NCBI GenBank assembly: GCA_011389655.1
Contig: JAABTX010000004.1
Coordinates: forward strand, 1-64,000
Length of the DNA: 64,000 nt
Direction of reading: 5' to 3'
Source of the DNA: Thioalkalivibrio sp.
GTDB lineage: Bacteria > Pseudomonadota > Gammaproteobacteria > Ectothiorhodospirales > Ectothiorhodospiraceae
Below the pieces are notes generated by a model. It saw only the letters and a list, made by a program, of their open reading frames with translations. It searched no databases and was not told the DNA's origin. Shown here piece after piece: positions 52,019 through 61,258 of the stretch. Made by a program: the position numbers and the translations under genes. Numbering within the stretch: the first letter of the stretch is position 1; each line of letters opens with the position of its first letter.

Positions 52019-52600
52019 ATGCGTTTCCCGTTTTTCCCCATAGCCTTACTGCTCGGTGTTGCGCTGGCCGGCAGCATCACGGCAGAAGAGGACCATGTCC
52101 GCACGATCCACGGCTGGGTGGAGCGGATCGAGATCCTGCCCGAAGGCATCTCGCTGAAGGCCAAGCTGGATACCGGTGCCACCACCTCGTCGCTGAATGC
52201 CCTGAACAGGGAACGGTTCGAGCGCAACGGGGAGCGGTGGATCGCCTTCGACATCATTGACCCCGAGGACGCGGACAACAGCGTGCGTCTGGAACGACCG
52301 ATCACCCGTAACGTGCGCATCCTGCAACACGATGGCGGATTCCAGCGCCGACCCGTGGTGTCGATCGGTCTGTGCATCGGACCGCATTACCGGGAAGAGG
52401 AAGTGAGCCTGGTCGATCGGACGCACCTGAACTACCAGGCCCTTGTCGGCCGGAATCACCTGGGCGGCATCATCCTGGTGGATTCCGCGGAGACCTTTCT
52501 TCACAGCCCCGGTTGCCCGCCAGACGCCGACAGTGCCGTCGACCCCGATACGGAGGCGCACGGCGGGCCTGCCGACCCCGGCTCCGACCCGGAAGCATGA
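52019..52600 (+). CDS. Retropepsin-like aspartic protease (RimK-associated, DUF785 type)
   Basis: The product is 193 residues. It has a signal peptide (FFPIALLLGVALAGSITA), so it acts outside the cytoplasm. The domain runs from about residue 30 to 165: VERIEILPEGISLKAKLDTG, with the catalytic Asp triad D51-T52-G53-A54, then ITRNVRIL, RRPVVSIGLCIG and ALVGRNHLGG. The family was once called ATP-dependent zinc protease but has a retropepsin fold. The C-terminal 30 residues are acidic and disordered. Its TGA overlaps the start of the next gene. It is the first of a three-gene operon with an inactive transglutaminase-7TM protein and an ATP-grasp ligase. Confidence 0.9.
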   Translation: MRFPFFPIALLLGVALAGSITAEEDHVRTIHGWVERIEILPEGISLKAKLDTGATTSSLNALNRERFERNGERWIAFDIIDPEDADNSVRLERPITRNVRILQHDGGFQRRPVVSIGLCIGPHYREEEVSLVDRTHLNYQALVGRNHLGGIILVDSAETFLHSPGCPPDADSAVDPDTEAHGGPADPGSDPEA

Positions 52601-54126
52601 AGCGATTTCATCTGCCGCTGCTGATCCTGGCCCTGGCGGCGATCAGCCTGGGCATATTCCAGCACAAGGTCCGGCACCTCGGCTTCCCGATGGTGCCGGC
52701 CCAGACCACCGACAACTGGATCGTGGAGGCCAGGGTAGCCTTCGAGCCCACCGGCGGCGCCGTTACTGCCCGCGTCCTCATCCCGCATCAGCCCCCGGGG
52801 CTGGCGCTACTGGACGAGCACTTCGTGTCCCGTGACTACGGCCTCACCACCGGCATGAGCGGCGAGAATCGCGAGGCCATATGGACCGCGCGCAATCCGA
52901 GCGGCCGCCAGGCCATCTACTACCGGGCCACCTTCTACGAGCTCGACCGGCATCTGCGACCCCCGCCCGAATACCCCGGGCCCGCGGCCGCTCCGGAGTT
53001 CGAGGAGCCCTACGCATCGGCGGCCACCGCGATCATCGAGCGGGTACGTGAGCGCTCCGCCGACATCACCACCTTCGCCAACGTGCTGGTGAACGACATG
53101 ATCAGCGCGCAGGACGAGAACATTGCGCTGTTCGTTCCGCGGGAAGGCGACGAACGCGACCGTGCCCGTGCCGCGATACGGCTCCTGGCCGGTGCCCGCA
53201 TTCCGGCCCGCATGGCGCACGGGATCCAGCTGACGGACCAGGCGCGCGACCTGCCGATACGGACCTGGCTGGAGGTGCACAACACCCGGGAGTGGGTGCC
53301 CATCAATCCGGCCGACGGACGCGTAGGGTATCCGCCCAATTTCCTGGTCTGGTGGTACGGCGACCAGGAACCGGTGGAACTGAGGCGTGCCCGGAACGCG
53401 CAGGTCAGTTTCGCCGTCACACGCAATTTCCAGAACGCGGTGGACGCGGCCCAGCAACGCGCGCAACTGCTGGAATCGCACATCGCGGATTTCTCCCTGC
53501 TTGGCCTGCCGGTGCAGACCCAGAACATGTATCGCGTCCTGCTGATGGTCCCGGTCGGCGCGATGATCATCGTCCTGCTGCGCAACGTGGTCGGCGTGCA
53601 GACCTTCGGGACCTTCATGCCGGTGCTGATCGCGCTCTCGTTCCGCGAGACCGAGCTTCTCCGCGGCGTCATCCTGTTCACGCTGATCGTGTCACTGGGA
53701 CTCGCCATCCGCTTCTATCTCGAACACCTGAAGCTGCTGCTGGTGCCGCGGCTGGCCGCGGTGGTGATCGTGGTGGTGATGCTGATGCTGATGCTCAGCA
53801 TCCTCAGCTACCACCTTGGCATCGAGCACGGCCTCGCCGTCGCGTTGTTTCCGATGGTGATCCTGGCGATGACCATCGAGCGCATGTCCATCATCTGGGA
53901 GGAGCACGGGCCGGGCGATGCGATCCGTCAGGGCATCGGAAGCATGGGCGCCGCGATCGTCGGATATCTGCTGATGATCAATCCCTACATGGAACACCTG
54001 ATCTTCGTGTTTCCGGAACTCCTGCTGATCGTACTCGCTGTCACGCTGCTGCTCGGGCGCTACAAGGGATACCGCCTGTCCGAGCTGATCCGTTTCCGCG
54101 CCCTCGCAGGCCGCCCGGGCCCATGA
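52597..54126 (+). CDS. Inactive transglutaminase fused to a seven-helix membrane domain
   Basis: The product is 509 residues. Residues 5-25 form the first membrane helix. Residues about 30-280 are extracytoplasmic and contain a transglutaminase-like fold (NVLVNDMISAQDENIALFVP, AAIRLLAGARIPARMAHGIQ, TWLEVHNTREWVPINPADG) in which the nucleophile Cys of active enzymes is absent. From about 315 on there are roughly six or seven membrane helices (MYRVLLMVPVGAMIIVLL and following), known as the 7TM transglutaminase-associated domain. It is probably a membrane receptor or scaffold for a peptide. Start and stop overlap both neighbours (ATGA), indicating tight translational coupling. Confidence 0.9.
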   Translation: MKRFHLPLLILALAAISLGIFQHKVRHLGFPMVPAQTTDNWIVEARVAFEPTGGAVTARVLIPHQPPGLALLDEHFVSRDYGLTTGMSGENREAIWTARNPSGRQAIYYRATFYELDRHLRPPPEYPGPAAAPEFEEPYASAATAIIERVRERSADITTFANVLVNDMISAQDENIALFVPREGDERDRARAAIRLLAGARIPARMAHGIQLTDQARDLPIRTWLEVHNTREWVPINPADGRVGYPPNFLVWWYGDQEPVELRRARNAQVSFAVTRNFQNAVDAAQQRAQLLESHIADFSLLGLPVQTQNMYRVLLMVPVGAMIIVLLRNVVGVQTFGTFMPVLIALSFRETELLRGVILFTLIVSLGLAIRFYLEHLKLLLVPRLAAVVIVVVMLMLMLSILSYHLGIEHGLAVALFPMVILAMTIERMSIIWEEHGPGDAIRQGIGSMGAAIVGYLLMINPYMEHLIFVFPELLLIVLAVTLLLGRYKGYRLSELIRFRALAGRPGP

Positions 54127-55091
54127 GCTGGTTCATCACGCCCCGCGAACTGCATCGCCGCGGCATCGTCGGCATGAACGAGCGCAACGTGGAGTTCATC
54201 GCGCGCCTCAACCCCCGCCGGCGTTACCCGCTGGTCGACGACAAGCTGCTGACAAAGAAGCTCGCGCTCGAGGCCGGCATCGCGGTCCCCGAACTCTACG
54301 GGGTCCTCGAGACCAACCACGAGGCCCGGCGTCTACGTGAGCTGATCGCCGGCCGCGAGGACTTCGTGATCAAGCCGGCGCACGGGAGTGGCGGCAACGG
54401 CATCCTGGTGATCACCGGGCGCATGGGGGAACGCTTCCGCAAGGCCAGTGGCGTGCTGGAGGACATGGAGGGCCTCGAGCACCACGTCTCCAACATCCTC
54501 AGCGGCATGTACAGCCTGGGCGGGCAGCCGGACAAGGCCATGATCGAATACCGGGTCCGCTTCGACTCCCTGTTCGCCAAGGTGAGCTTCCAGGGCGTCC
54601 CCGACATCCGGACGGTGGTCTACCACGGCTATCCCGTGATGGCCATGGCGCGCCTTCCAACGCGCGGGTCGGATGGCAAGGCCAATCTCCACCAGGGCGC
54701 GGTGGGTGTCGGGATCGATATCACAACGGGAGTGACCGGGCACGGCGTCTGGCACAACGAGATCGTCGCACGGCACCCCGACACCGGGGCGCCGATCGGT
54801 GGCATCGCGATCCCGGCCTGGGATCGGTTGCTGGCACTGGCCGCCGGCTGCCATGAACTGACCGGCCTCGGCTATCTCGGTGTCGACGTGGTGCTGGATC
54901 GGGACCTCGGCCCCCTCATCCTGGAGCTGAATGCCCGCCCCGGGCTCGCCGTACAGGTGGCGAACGCCGCCGGACTGCGTGCACGCATCGATCGGATCGA
55001 GGCCGTTCAGCCCAACCCGCCACCGAGCCCCGTGGAGCGTGCCGCCTTCGTGCAGGCAGTGATGAGCCCGGCACGACGCACGGGCAGTTGA
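54123..55091 (+). CDS. RimK-like ATP-grasp alpha-L-glutamate ligase-like protein
   Basis: The product is 322 residues. It begins MSWFITPRELHRRGIVGMNER, then ATP-grasp blocks DFVIKPAHGSGGNGILVI (nucleotide-binding lysine and Gly-rich loop), QGAVGVGIDITTGVT and VVLDRDLGPLILELNARPG (Mg-binding Glu and Asn). ATP-grasp ligases join a carboxylate to an amine with ATP, often adding glutamate or making peptides. This family almost always sits with an inactive transglutaminase-7TM protein and a retropepsin-like protease, as here. The likely job is to make or tag a peptide that the other two handle; substrate unknown. Start overlaps the preceding stop by ATGA. Confidence 0.92.
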   Translation: MSWFITPRELHRRGIVGMNERNVEFIARLNPRRRYPLVDDKLLTKKLALEAGIAVPELYGVLETNHEARRLRELIAGREDFVIKPAHGSGGNGILVITGRMGERFRKASGVLEDMEGLEHHVSNILSGMYSLGGQPDKAMIEYRVRFDSLFAKVSFQGVPDIRTVVYHGYPVMAMARLPTRGSDGKANLHQGAVGVGIDITTGVTGHGVWHNEIVARHPDTGAPIGGIAIPAWDRLLALAAGCHELTGLGYLGVDVVLDRDLGPLILELNARPGLAVQVANAAGLRARIDRIEAVQPNPPPSPVERAAFVQAVMSPARRTGS

Positions 55092-55442
55092 AACGGATGT
55101 TCCGGCTTCTTCGTCTGCCGATTACTCAGCTCCCAGCTGCCCAAGCAACCGTTCGAGCTGCACATCCCATGGTCTGAGCTGGAGCAGTTGCTGCTTCTGC
55201 CGGTGCTGGCAGTGCTGTCGGCCTGCTCCTGCCCTGCCTCTCTCCGGTGTACCTCGATCAGCGGCATGCGGTGGTCGCGATGTCCGGCGAAGCCGCAATG
55301 CTCACGTTCACATTCACGCTGCTGGCTCTCCTCGCCGGATGGCTCCGCGGAAGCCTGCTCCATCGGAACCGAAACGACCGTGCCGTGCCTGGCTCTCGCT
55401 GCGGGCAAGGGGTCGCGGCGGGCATGGAAGAGACGCCAACCA
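55092..55442. other. Convergent intergenic region
   Basis: No gene is supported in these 351 bases between two convergent genes. A plus-strand frame with a short hydrophobic run near 55290-55350 has no ribosome-binding site and no family resemblance. Confidence 0.5.
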
Positions 55443-56801
55443 TCAACATCCCGTGGCCCGTTCGATCCCCTCCCCCATCACCTCCGCGAGAAAACCGATC
55501 TGGTCCTCAGTGATCACGTACGGTGGCATCAGGTAGCTTACGTTTCCCAGTGGCCGCAACAGTGCGCCGCGCTCGAGGCCGTGCCGGTAGATCTCCAGTC
55601 CCCGTCGCTCCTGCCAGGGGAATGGCGTGCGCGAGGCCTTGTCCTGCACCAGTTCCACCGCCGCGATCATTCCGGTCTGACGCACCTCGGCCACGTTCGG
55701 ATGATCCCGCAGCGGCGCAAGCGCCTTTGCGATGTGCTCCGCAAGTATGCGGTTGCGCTTGAGCACCGGCTCGTTCTCGAAGATGTCCAGCGTCGCCAGC
55801 GCCGCGCGGCAGGCCAGCGGGTTTCCGGTGTAGGAATGCGAATGCAGGAAGGCGTTGAGTTTCTCGTAGTCGTCGTAGAAGGCGTCATAGACCTCGTCGG
55901 TGGTCAGCGCCACGGCCAGCGGGAGATAGCCCCCGGTCAGGCCCTTCGAAAGCAACAGGAAGTCCGGTGCGATCGGGCCCTGTTCGCAGGCGAACATCGT
56001 GCCGGTGCGGCCGAAGCCGACCGCGATCTCGTCGGCGATCAGGTGGACGCCATGGCGGTCGCAGGCGTCACGCAGCAGCCGAAGATACTCGGGGTCGTGC
56101 ATGCGCATCCCGCCGGCGCACTGCACCAGCGGCTCGATGATCACTGCGGCGGCCTCGTGGGCGTGGGTCGCCAGGGTCGCCTCCATCAGCTCGAACTGGC
56201 GCCGCGCGACGTCGGTACAGGTCTCGCCCTCCTCGCGTTCGAAGCAGTCCGGCCCGGGCACGGTGATCACCGGCAGCATCAGGGACGCGTAGGTCGACCG
56301 GTACAGGTCCACCGCTCCCACTGACAGGGCCCCGAGGGTTTCGCCGTGATAGCTGTTGGTCAGGCAGATGAAGCGCTGCTTCTCCGGATGCCCGCGGTTC
56401 CTCCAGTAGTGGAAACTCATCTTCAGCGCCACCTCGACCGCCGCGCTGCCGTTGTCGGCGAAGAAGCATCGGGTCAGGGGTTCCGGCGTCAGCGCGATCA
56501 GACGCTCGGAGAGTCGGACGACGGGTTCGTGGGTGCACCCGGCCAGGATCACGTGCTCCAGCTGCTCCAGCTGGTCCCGGATCGCGGCGTTGATCACGGG
56601 GTTCGCGTGCCCGAACAGGTTGACCCACCAGGAACTGACCGCGTCCAGATAGCGCTTGCCCTCGAAGTCCTCCAGCCAGACGCCCTCGCCGCGGCGGATC
56701 GCCAGCATCGGGAGGACCCCCTCCTCTTCGTAGTCCTTCATCTGGGTGCAGGGATGCCAGAGGGCCGCGTGATCGCGCTGTTTCAGGGTATTCGAGTCCA
56801 T
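55443..56801 (-). CDS. bioA: Adenosylmethionine-8-amino-7-oxononanoate aminotransferase
   Basis: The product is 452 residues. It converts KAPA to DAPA in biotin synthesis using SAM as amino donor and PLP. The PLP lysine is K286 in FLLLSKGLTGGYLP; SSWWVNLFGHANP and ADNGSAAVEVALKMSFHYW are substrate and cofactor motifs typical of BioA. No other bio gene is near, so the pathway is split in this genome. The ATG at 56801 gives the standard N-terminus. Confidence 0.95.
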   Translation of the reverse strand: MDSNTLKQRDHAALWHPCTQMKDYEEEGVLPMLAIRRGEGVWLEDFEGKRYLDAVSSWWVNLFGHANPVINAAIRDQLEQLEHVILAGCTHEPVVRLSERLIALTPEPLTRCFFADNGSAAVEVALKMSFHYWRNRGHPEKQRFICLTNSYHGETLGALSVGAVDLYRSTYASLMLPVITVPGPDCFEREEGETCTDVARRQFELMEATLATHAHEAAAVIIEPLVQCAGGMRMHDPEYLRLLRDACDRHGVHLIADEIAVGFGRTGTMFACEQGPIAPDFLLLSKGLTGGYLPLAVALTTDEVYDAFYDDYEKLNAFLHSHSYTGNPLACRAALATLDIFENEPVLKRNRILAEHIAKALAPLRDHPNVAEVRQTGMIAAVELVQDKASRTPFPWQERRGLEIYRHGLERGALLRPLGNVSYLMPPYVITEDQIGFLAEVMGEGIERATGC

Positions 56802-56828
56802 CGCGGCATTGTAACGCCGCGATCGCGC

Positions 56829-56931
56829 GGGGACAGAATTGGAAACCGGTCGTTGTTCGCTCTCACCCCCTCCGCCAGCACCCTGCTCCGGGGGTCACCC
56901 TGCCCGGGGAAAGATTAATGAATCTGTCCCC
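56829..56931. repeat. Small element bounded by GGGGACAGA inverted ends
   Basis: GGGGACAGAATT (56829-56840) and, inverted, GGGGACAGATTCATTAAT (56914-56931) bound a 103-base segment in the bioA-kamA gap. GGGGACAGA-type repeats are common in gammaproteobacteria and often travel with REP-associated tyrosine transposases; none is in the window. The link to that group is recollection. Confidence 0.55.
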
Positions 56932-56977
56932 GTTTTGTCGTCTTGCCCGCCCGGCTCGGCATCTCGCTAGCCCTTGA

Positions 56978-58336
56978 TCAGGACGCCGTCAGCGGGTACT
57001 CCTCCTCGAAGAAGAAACGCTCCCCTCCGAAGGCGGGACGCAACTGGTCGAGCCAGGTGGCCTCGGGATCGAAGCGTGCGAAGAACGGCCGCTGTACCCA
57101 GTCCGGATTCCGACCCTGCACGAAGCGCAGTACGAAGACCCTCTCGCCGTGGATCTCCGTCACGCCCTGCACCTCCACCTTCCCCGGGCCCGCGCTCATC
57201 GACGGCCCCCGCGCGGTACGGGCGAGTCCCGACACCGACTGCAGCGCCTCCCGGTAGATCTGCCAGGCGCGGGCCAGCGGGACCTCGAAGTAGCGCCGCG
57301 CGCCGGTGTCACGCTCGACAAACATGTAGTACGGGTAAATCCCCGCTCCGACCTGGTCGCGCCACAGGCGCGCCCAGTCCTCGGCCCGGTCGTTGATGTG
57401 GGCCAGCAGTGGCCCCTGGGACCGGATGGTCGCGCCGGTTTCGCGCAGGCGGCGGATGGCGGCCCGGGCGATCGGGGTGTCGAGTTCCCGCCAGTGGTTG
57501 TAGTGGGCCATGATCGCAACATTCTTGCCCGCCTCCACCAGGCGTTCCAGCAGGCGCAGGAGGTCGTCGGCATCCGGGTCCGTGACGAAGCGGTAGGGCC
57601 AGAAGGTCAGGGCCTTGGTGCCGATGCGCAGGTTCTGCACATGATCGTAGGCCGACCCCAGCAGCGGCTCCAGGTATTCGGCCAGGCTGCGGGTCTTCAT
57701 CACCATCGGATCGCCGCCGGTGACCAGCAGATCCGAAACGGCGGGATTCGCACGGAGGTAGTCGTGCATCTGCCCGGCCTCATTCGAGGCCATGCGCAGG
57801 GCCTTGTCCCCCACGAACTGCGCCCAGCGGAAGCAGAAGGTGCAGTAGCTGTGACAGGTCTGTCCCTGGGCCGGGAAGAAGAGCACCGTGTCTCGATACT
57901 TGTGCTGCAAGCCCGCGATGGTCCTTCCCTCGGAGTCAAGCGCCCGGTTCTGTTCCCGCTGCCCGGCCGGGTGCGGGTTCAGGGACTCGCGCAGCTCCCA
58001 CGCCAGGGCGGTGATCTGGTCGCGCCCGGCCCCGGACCGGTGCAGTTCCGCCATTCGCTCGAAGGACTCGGGGTCCAGCATCCCGCGCTGCGGAAAGGTC
58101 AGCTGGAAGATGGGGTCCTCCGGAACGCGGGACCAGTCGATGAGGTCTTCGATCACGTACTGGTTTACGCGAAACGGCAGCACGCTGGCGACCACGCGCA
58201 TCTCCTCGCGCATTTCCTCGGGGACATTCGACAGTGCGTCGATGCGGTCGAGGCCACGCTCGGTGAAGACCGTAAAGCGGCGTGCCTCGATGCTCCCGAG
58301 ATCGGGGTCGCGAAAGAACTTGAGAACTGAATTCAT
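56978..58336 (-). CDS. KamA-family radical SAM aminomutase-like protein
   Basis: The product is 452 residues. It is a radical SAM enzyme of the lysine 2,3-aminomutase group, with the cluster-binding motif C161-x3-C165-x2-C168 (CHSYCTFC). LLVTGGDPMVMKTR and LRIGTKALTFWPYRFVTDP follow the KamA pattern. It is longer than EpmB and does not carry an obvious clostridial LAM C-terminus, so the substrate is uncertain: free lysine (beta-lysine osmolyte) or another amino acid. No acetyltransferase AblB gene is adjacent. AGGAGAAA precedes the ATG at 58336. A class V aminotransferase is divergent. Confidence 0.88.
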   Translation of the reverse strand: MNSVLKFFRDPDLGSIEARRFTVFTERGLDRIDALSNVPEEMREEMRVVASVLPFRVNQYVIEDLIDWSRVPEDPIFQLTFPQRGMLDPESFERMAELHRSGAGRDQITALAWELRESLNPHPAGQREQNRALDSEGRTIAGLQHKYRDTVLFFPAQGQTCHSYCTFCFRWAQFVGDKALRMASNEAGQMHDYLRANPAVSDLLVTGGDPMVMKTRSLAEYLEPLLGSAYDHVQNLRIGTKALTFWPYRFVTDPDADDLLRLLERLVEAGKNVAIMAHYNHWRELDTPIARAAIRRLRETGATIRSQGPLLAHINDRAEDWARLWRDQVGAGIYPYYMFVERDTGARRYFEVPLARAWQIYREALQSVSGLARTARGPSMSAGPGKVEVQGVTEIHGERVFVLRFVQGRNPDWVQRPFFARFDPEATWLDQLRPAFGGERFFFEEEYPLTAS

Positions 58337-58600
58337 CCAGTTTCTCCTGAAACGACAAGAAAGGGATTGGCCGCGAGGGCACCGGGCCCTGCGCCCGGAT
58401 GCGTGTGACCGGTGAGAGTCGCGACGGCCGTGATGGGGGCGCAAAAGGGCTTCGCAAGAACAGCCTGCAAGGTTAACAATCCGGGAAACGGCCCGACAAC
58501 CCCGGTCGGGATCGGACCGGCGGTCACCCCCGTGCGGCCGCTGCGCCTTGACGTGCGTCCCGATTCTGACACGCTTGGCGGATTACGCACGGAGTCCATC

Positions 58601-59722
58601 ATGCACCCGGAATTTCCGCAATCCCAGATCATCCATCTGAACCACGCGGCGGTCGGACCCTGGCCCCTGCGGACCGCGGAGGCGGTCACCGCCTTTGCCC
58701 GCGAGAACGCCGTCACCGGTTCCCTGCACTACGGTGCGTGGCTGAAGGTCGAGGCGGCGACCCGCGCGCTTGCCCGCGAGCTGCTCGGGGCCGCGACCGC
58801 CAGTGACGTGGCGTTCGTGAAGAATACCTCGGAGGCGCTGTCCATCGTGGCCTTCGGACTGCCATGGTCATCCGGGCAGAACATCGTGATACCGCAAGGC
58901 GAGTTTCCGTCGAACCGGGTGGTGTGGATCAAGGCGGCGGAGCGTTTCGGACTCGAGGTCCGCGAGGTCGGGTTGCCCTTCGACGACCCGGAAACGGCCC
59001 TGCTGGCGGCCTGCGATGGTGACACCGCGCTGTTTTCGACCAGTTCGGTGCAGTTCGCCACCGGCCTGCGACTGGACCTCGAGCGACTGGGCGCCGCGCT
59101 GCGCCGCCGGGGCGTGCTGTTCTGCGTTGACGCGATCCAGCACCTCGGCGCCCTGCCCTTCGACCTGGCGGCCGTTCAGGCGGACTTCGTGATGGCGGAC
59201 GCGCACAAGTGGCTGCTCGCGCCCGAGGGTATCGCGCTCCTTCACGTGCGCCCGGAACTGCGCGAGCGGCTGTTGCTGCAGGAATACGGCTGGCACATGC
59301 TCGCCGATGCGGGCGATTACAGCCACTACGAACTCGCCGAGGCCCCGGATGCGCGCCGCTTCGAACCCGGCAGCCCCAACCTGCTGGGCGTTCACGCGCT
59401 GCACGCCAGCCTGTCCCTGCTGCTCGAGACCGGGATGGATACGGTTGCGGCGGAAATCGAGGCCCGGTGGATGCATCTTCATGAGGGTCTGCAACGACTG
59501 GGATGCAGGACCGTCACACCGGTAGAGCGGGGACGCCATGCGGGCATCCTGACCTTCGCCCCGGCGCGGGGCGATACCGAATCGCTCTACCGGGCGCTGC
59601 AGGAACGTGGCGTGCTGTGCGCGCAAAGGGGGGGCGGCATACGCTTCTCGCCGCATTTCTATCTTTCGACCGAGGTGCTGGACTGCGCGCTCGCGGCGGT
59701 CGCCGAGGGTATGCGGGCCTGA
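58601..59722 (+). CDS. Class V (cysteine desulfurase/kynureninase-like) aminotransferase
   Basis: The product is 373 residues. It is a PLP enzyme with lysine K203 in MADAHKWLLAPEGIALL, the class V arrangement. HLNHAAVGPWPLRTAEAV and FVKNTSEALSIVAFGL are N-terminal family blocks. It lacks a clear cysteine-desulfurase active-site loop, so a desulfurase role is unlikely; an isopenicillin-epimerase- or kynureninase-like reaction is possible. GGAGTCCATC precedes the ATG at 58601. It is divergent from the KamA-like gene and ends 34 bases before the pilZ stop. Confidence 0.88.
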   Translation: MHPEFPQSQIIHLNHAAVGPWPLRTAEAVTAFARENAVTGSLHYGAWLKVEAATRALARELLGAATASDVAFVKNTSEALSIVAFGLPWSSGQNIVIPQGEFPSNRVVWIKAAERFGLEVREVGLPFDDPETALLAACDGDTALFSTSSVQFATGLRLDLERLGAALRRRGVLFCVDAIQHLGALPFDLAAVQADFVMADAHKWLLAPEGIALLHVRPELRERLLLQEYGWHMLADAGDYSHYELAEAPDARRFEPGSPNLLGVHALHASLSLLLETGMDTVAAEIEARWMHLHEGLQRLGCRTVTPVERGRHAGILTFAPARGDTESLYRALQERGVLCAQRGGGIRFSPHFYLSTEVLDCALAAVAEGMRA

Positions 59723-59756
59723 CGGCCACAGGTACGGCCGGCAGTGGCCCGCGGGG

Positions 59757-60104
59757 TCAGAGCGTGTGCGTGCGTCCCGTGGACTGCAGCATGCCCCCGA
59801 GGTGGTTCTCGATCAGCCGCCGGGTGGACCCCTTGTCGTTGGGGCTGAACTGGACGCCGATGCCCCGGGTGCGGTTACCCTGGGCCCGGGCCGGGGTCAC
59901 CCAGACTACCTGACAGGGAACCGGAATCCGTTCGGACTCGTCGAGCAGCGAGAGCAGCACGAAGACCTCGTCGCCGAGGCGGAACGGCTTGTCGGTGGGA
60001 ATGAACAGTCCGCCGTTGGTCAGAAAAGGCATATAGGCCGCGAACAGGGCGGACTTCTCCCGGATCGCCAGCGTCAGAATGCGCCCCCTCGCAGGTGCCG
60101 TCAT
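59757..60104 (-). CDS. pilZ: Type IV pilus assembly protein PilZ
   Basis: The product is 115 residues, a single PilZ domain (LTLAIREKSALFAAYMPFLT, FRLGDEVFVLLSLLDE, VVWVTPARAQGNRTRGIGVQF). PilZ itself is needed for type IV pilus biogenesis and binds the FimX/PilB system; the N-terminal RxxxR motif needed to bind cyclic-di-GMP is absent, as usual for true PilZ. It follows holB in the normal gammaproteobacterial order, with a 155-base gap. The ATG at 60104 is chosen; the frame extends to 60149. Confidence 0.92.
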   Translation of the reverse strand: MTAPARGRILTLAIREKSALFAAYMPFLTNGGLFIPTDKPFRLGDEVFVLLSLLDESERIPVPCQVVWVTPARAQGNRTRGIGVQFSPNDKGSTRRLIENHLGGMLQSTGRTHTL

Positions 60105-60259
60105 CGTCTCATCACAACCTCGCCGTGCGGGACCATTCGAAAAGCTCACATGCGTTGCCGGCCGCGGAGGCGATCACACGCTAGCGGCATGTCCTCGCCG
60201 CAACCAGCCTGGCCTTCGATTATCGCCCGTTTTTTCGCTTCAATGCCAGTGCCGCGGAA

Positions 60260-61258
60260 TCAGGATGACATGGGGTGGCGCCAGAAACGCAGCACGATGT
60301 CCTCGCAGCGCAGGTTCGGATTCAGCGGGGCCTGCAGTTCACGCTGCCACTGCAGCGAGTCCTGATACAGCAGCGCGGTCCCGCGCATGCCCAGCCTGGC
60401 CGCGAACGGTCGCAGCAGATCGGTTCCGAACAGCCGTCCGAAGGCATCCGCCTCACCCTGCACCAGGTAGTGGTGGGCGGATACCAGCAGCCGCTGCAGG
60501 CGCGGGATCAGGGACGCCAGTTCGCATTCGAGGAAGCGCTGGACCACCGGGAACGGTGACTGGCTGCGCAGCAGCGTGTCCAGTGCGGCCCGATCCGAGC
60601 GCCACGCTGCCTGCGCGGCCTCGTCGTCGAGCAGCGCCCGCGCTTCAAGCGGCCGGTCCAGGCACGCGGCCAGGGCCTCGTCCGCGCTCAGCGCGTCGTG
60701 CTCCAGTGGCCTCAGCCAGCTCTCCACCACCGCGCGTTCCGGCACCGGGACGCTCAGGAGCCGGCAGCGACTGCGAATCGTGGCGGGAAGCCGTGCAGGC
60801 TGCGCCGCGGCAAGCAGGAGCATCGCGCCCCCGGGCGGTTCCTCAAGCGTCTTGAGCAGGGCGTTGGCGGCGTTCAGGTTCATCACCTCCGCCGGCTCGA
60901 TGAAGACCATCCGCGCCGGTCCCCCGTGACTGAGTGACAGGAATTCGATCACGGCCCGGATGCTGTCGATCAGGATCTCCTTCCCCGGCACCTCCGGCGT
61001 GACCTGCAGGATCTCGGGATGCGTCCCGCCAAGGAAGCTGCGGCAGCCGTTGCATCGGCCGCAGCCGAAGAGCCCCTCTGCGCCCTCGGTACAGGCCATG
61101 CGCTGCAGGAAGGCCCGGATGAGCACCCCCTTGCCCACACCCTTCGGGCCCGTCACCAGCAGGCCGGGCGGTGTCTGTCCCGAGCCGACCAGCCGGACCA
61201 GCTCGCCGAGGCGGCCCTGGAGCCAGGGCGGGAACGCCGCCTGGTCCCCGCCGTTCAC
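60260..61258 (-). CDS. holB: DNA polymerase III delta' subunit
   Basis: The product is 332 residues, starting at a GTG that overlaps the tmk stop. It is part of the clamp loader that opens the beta ring on DNA. Features: a degenerate Walker A GPKGVGKG, a four-cysteine zinc site around FGCGRCNGC, and LNAANALLKTLEEPPGGAML, the typical delta' block including the SRC-like motif SRCRLL further on. The C-terminal collar domain is present. It is the penultimate gene of the pab-mltG-tmk-holB-pilZ operon. Confidence 0.96.
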   Translation of the reverse strand: MNGGDQAAFPPWLQGRLGELVRLVGSGQTPPGLLVTGPKGVGKGVLIRAFLQRMACTEGAEGLFGCGRCNGCRSFLGGTHPEILQVTPEVPGKEILIDSIRAVIEFLSLSHGGPARMVFIEPAEVMNLNAANALLKTLEEPPGGAMLLLAAAQPARLPATIRSRCRLLSVPVPERAVVESWLRPLEHDALSADEALAACLDRPLEARALLDDEAAQAAWRSDRAALDTLLRSQSPFPVVQRFLECELASLIPRLQRLLVSAHHYLVQGEADAFGRLFGTDLLRPFAARLGMRGTALLYQDSLQWQRELQAPLNPNLRCEDIVLRFWRHPMSS

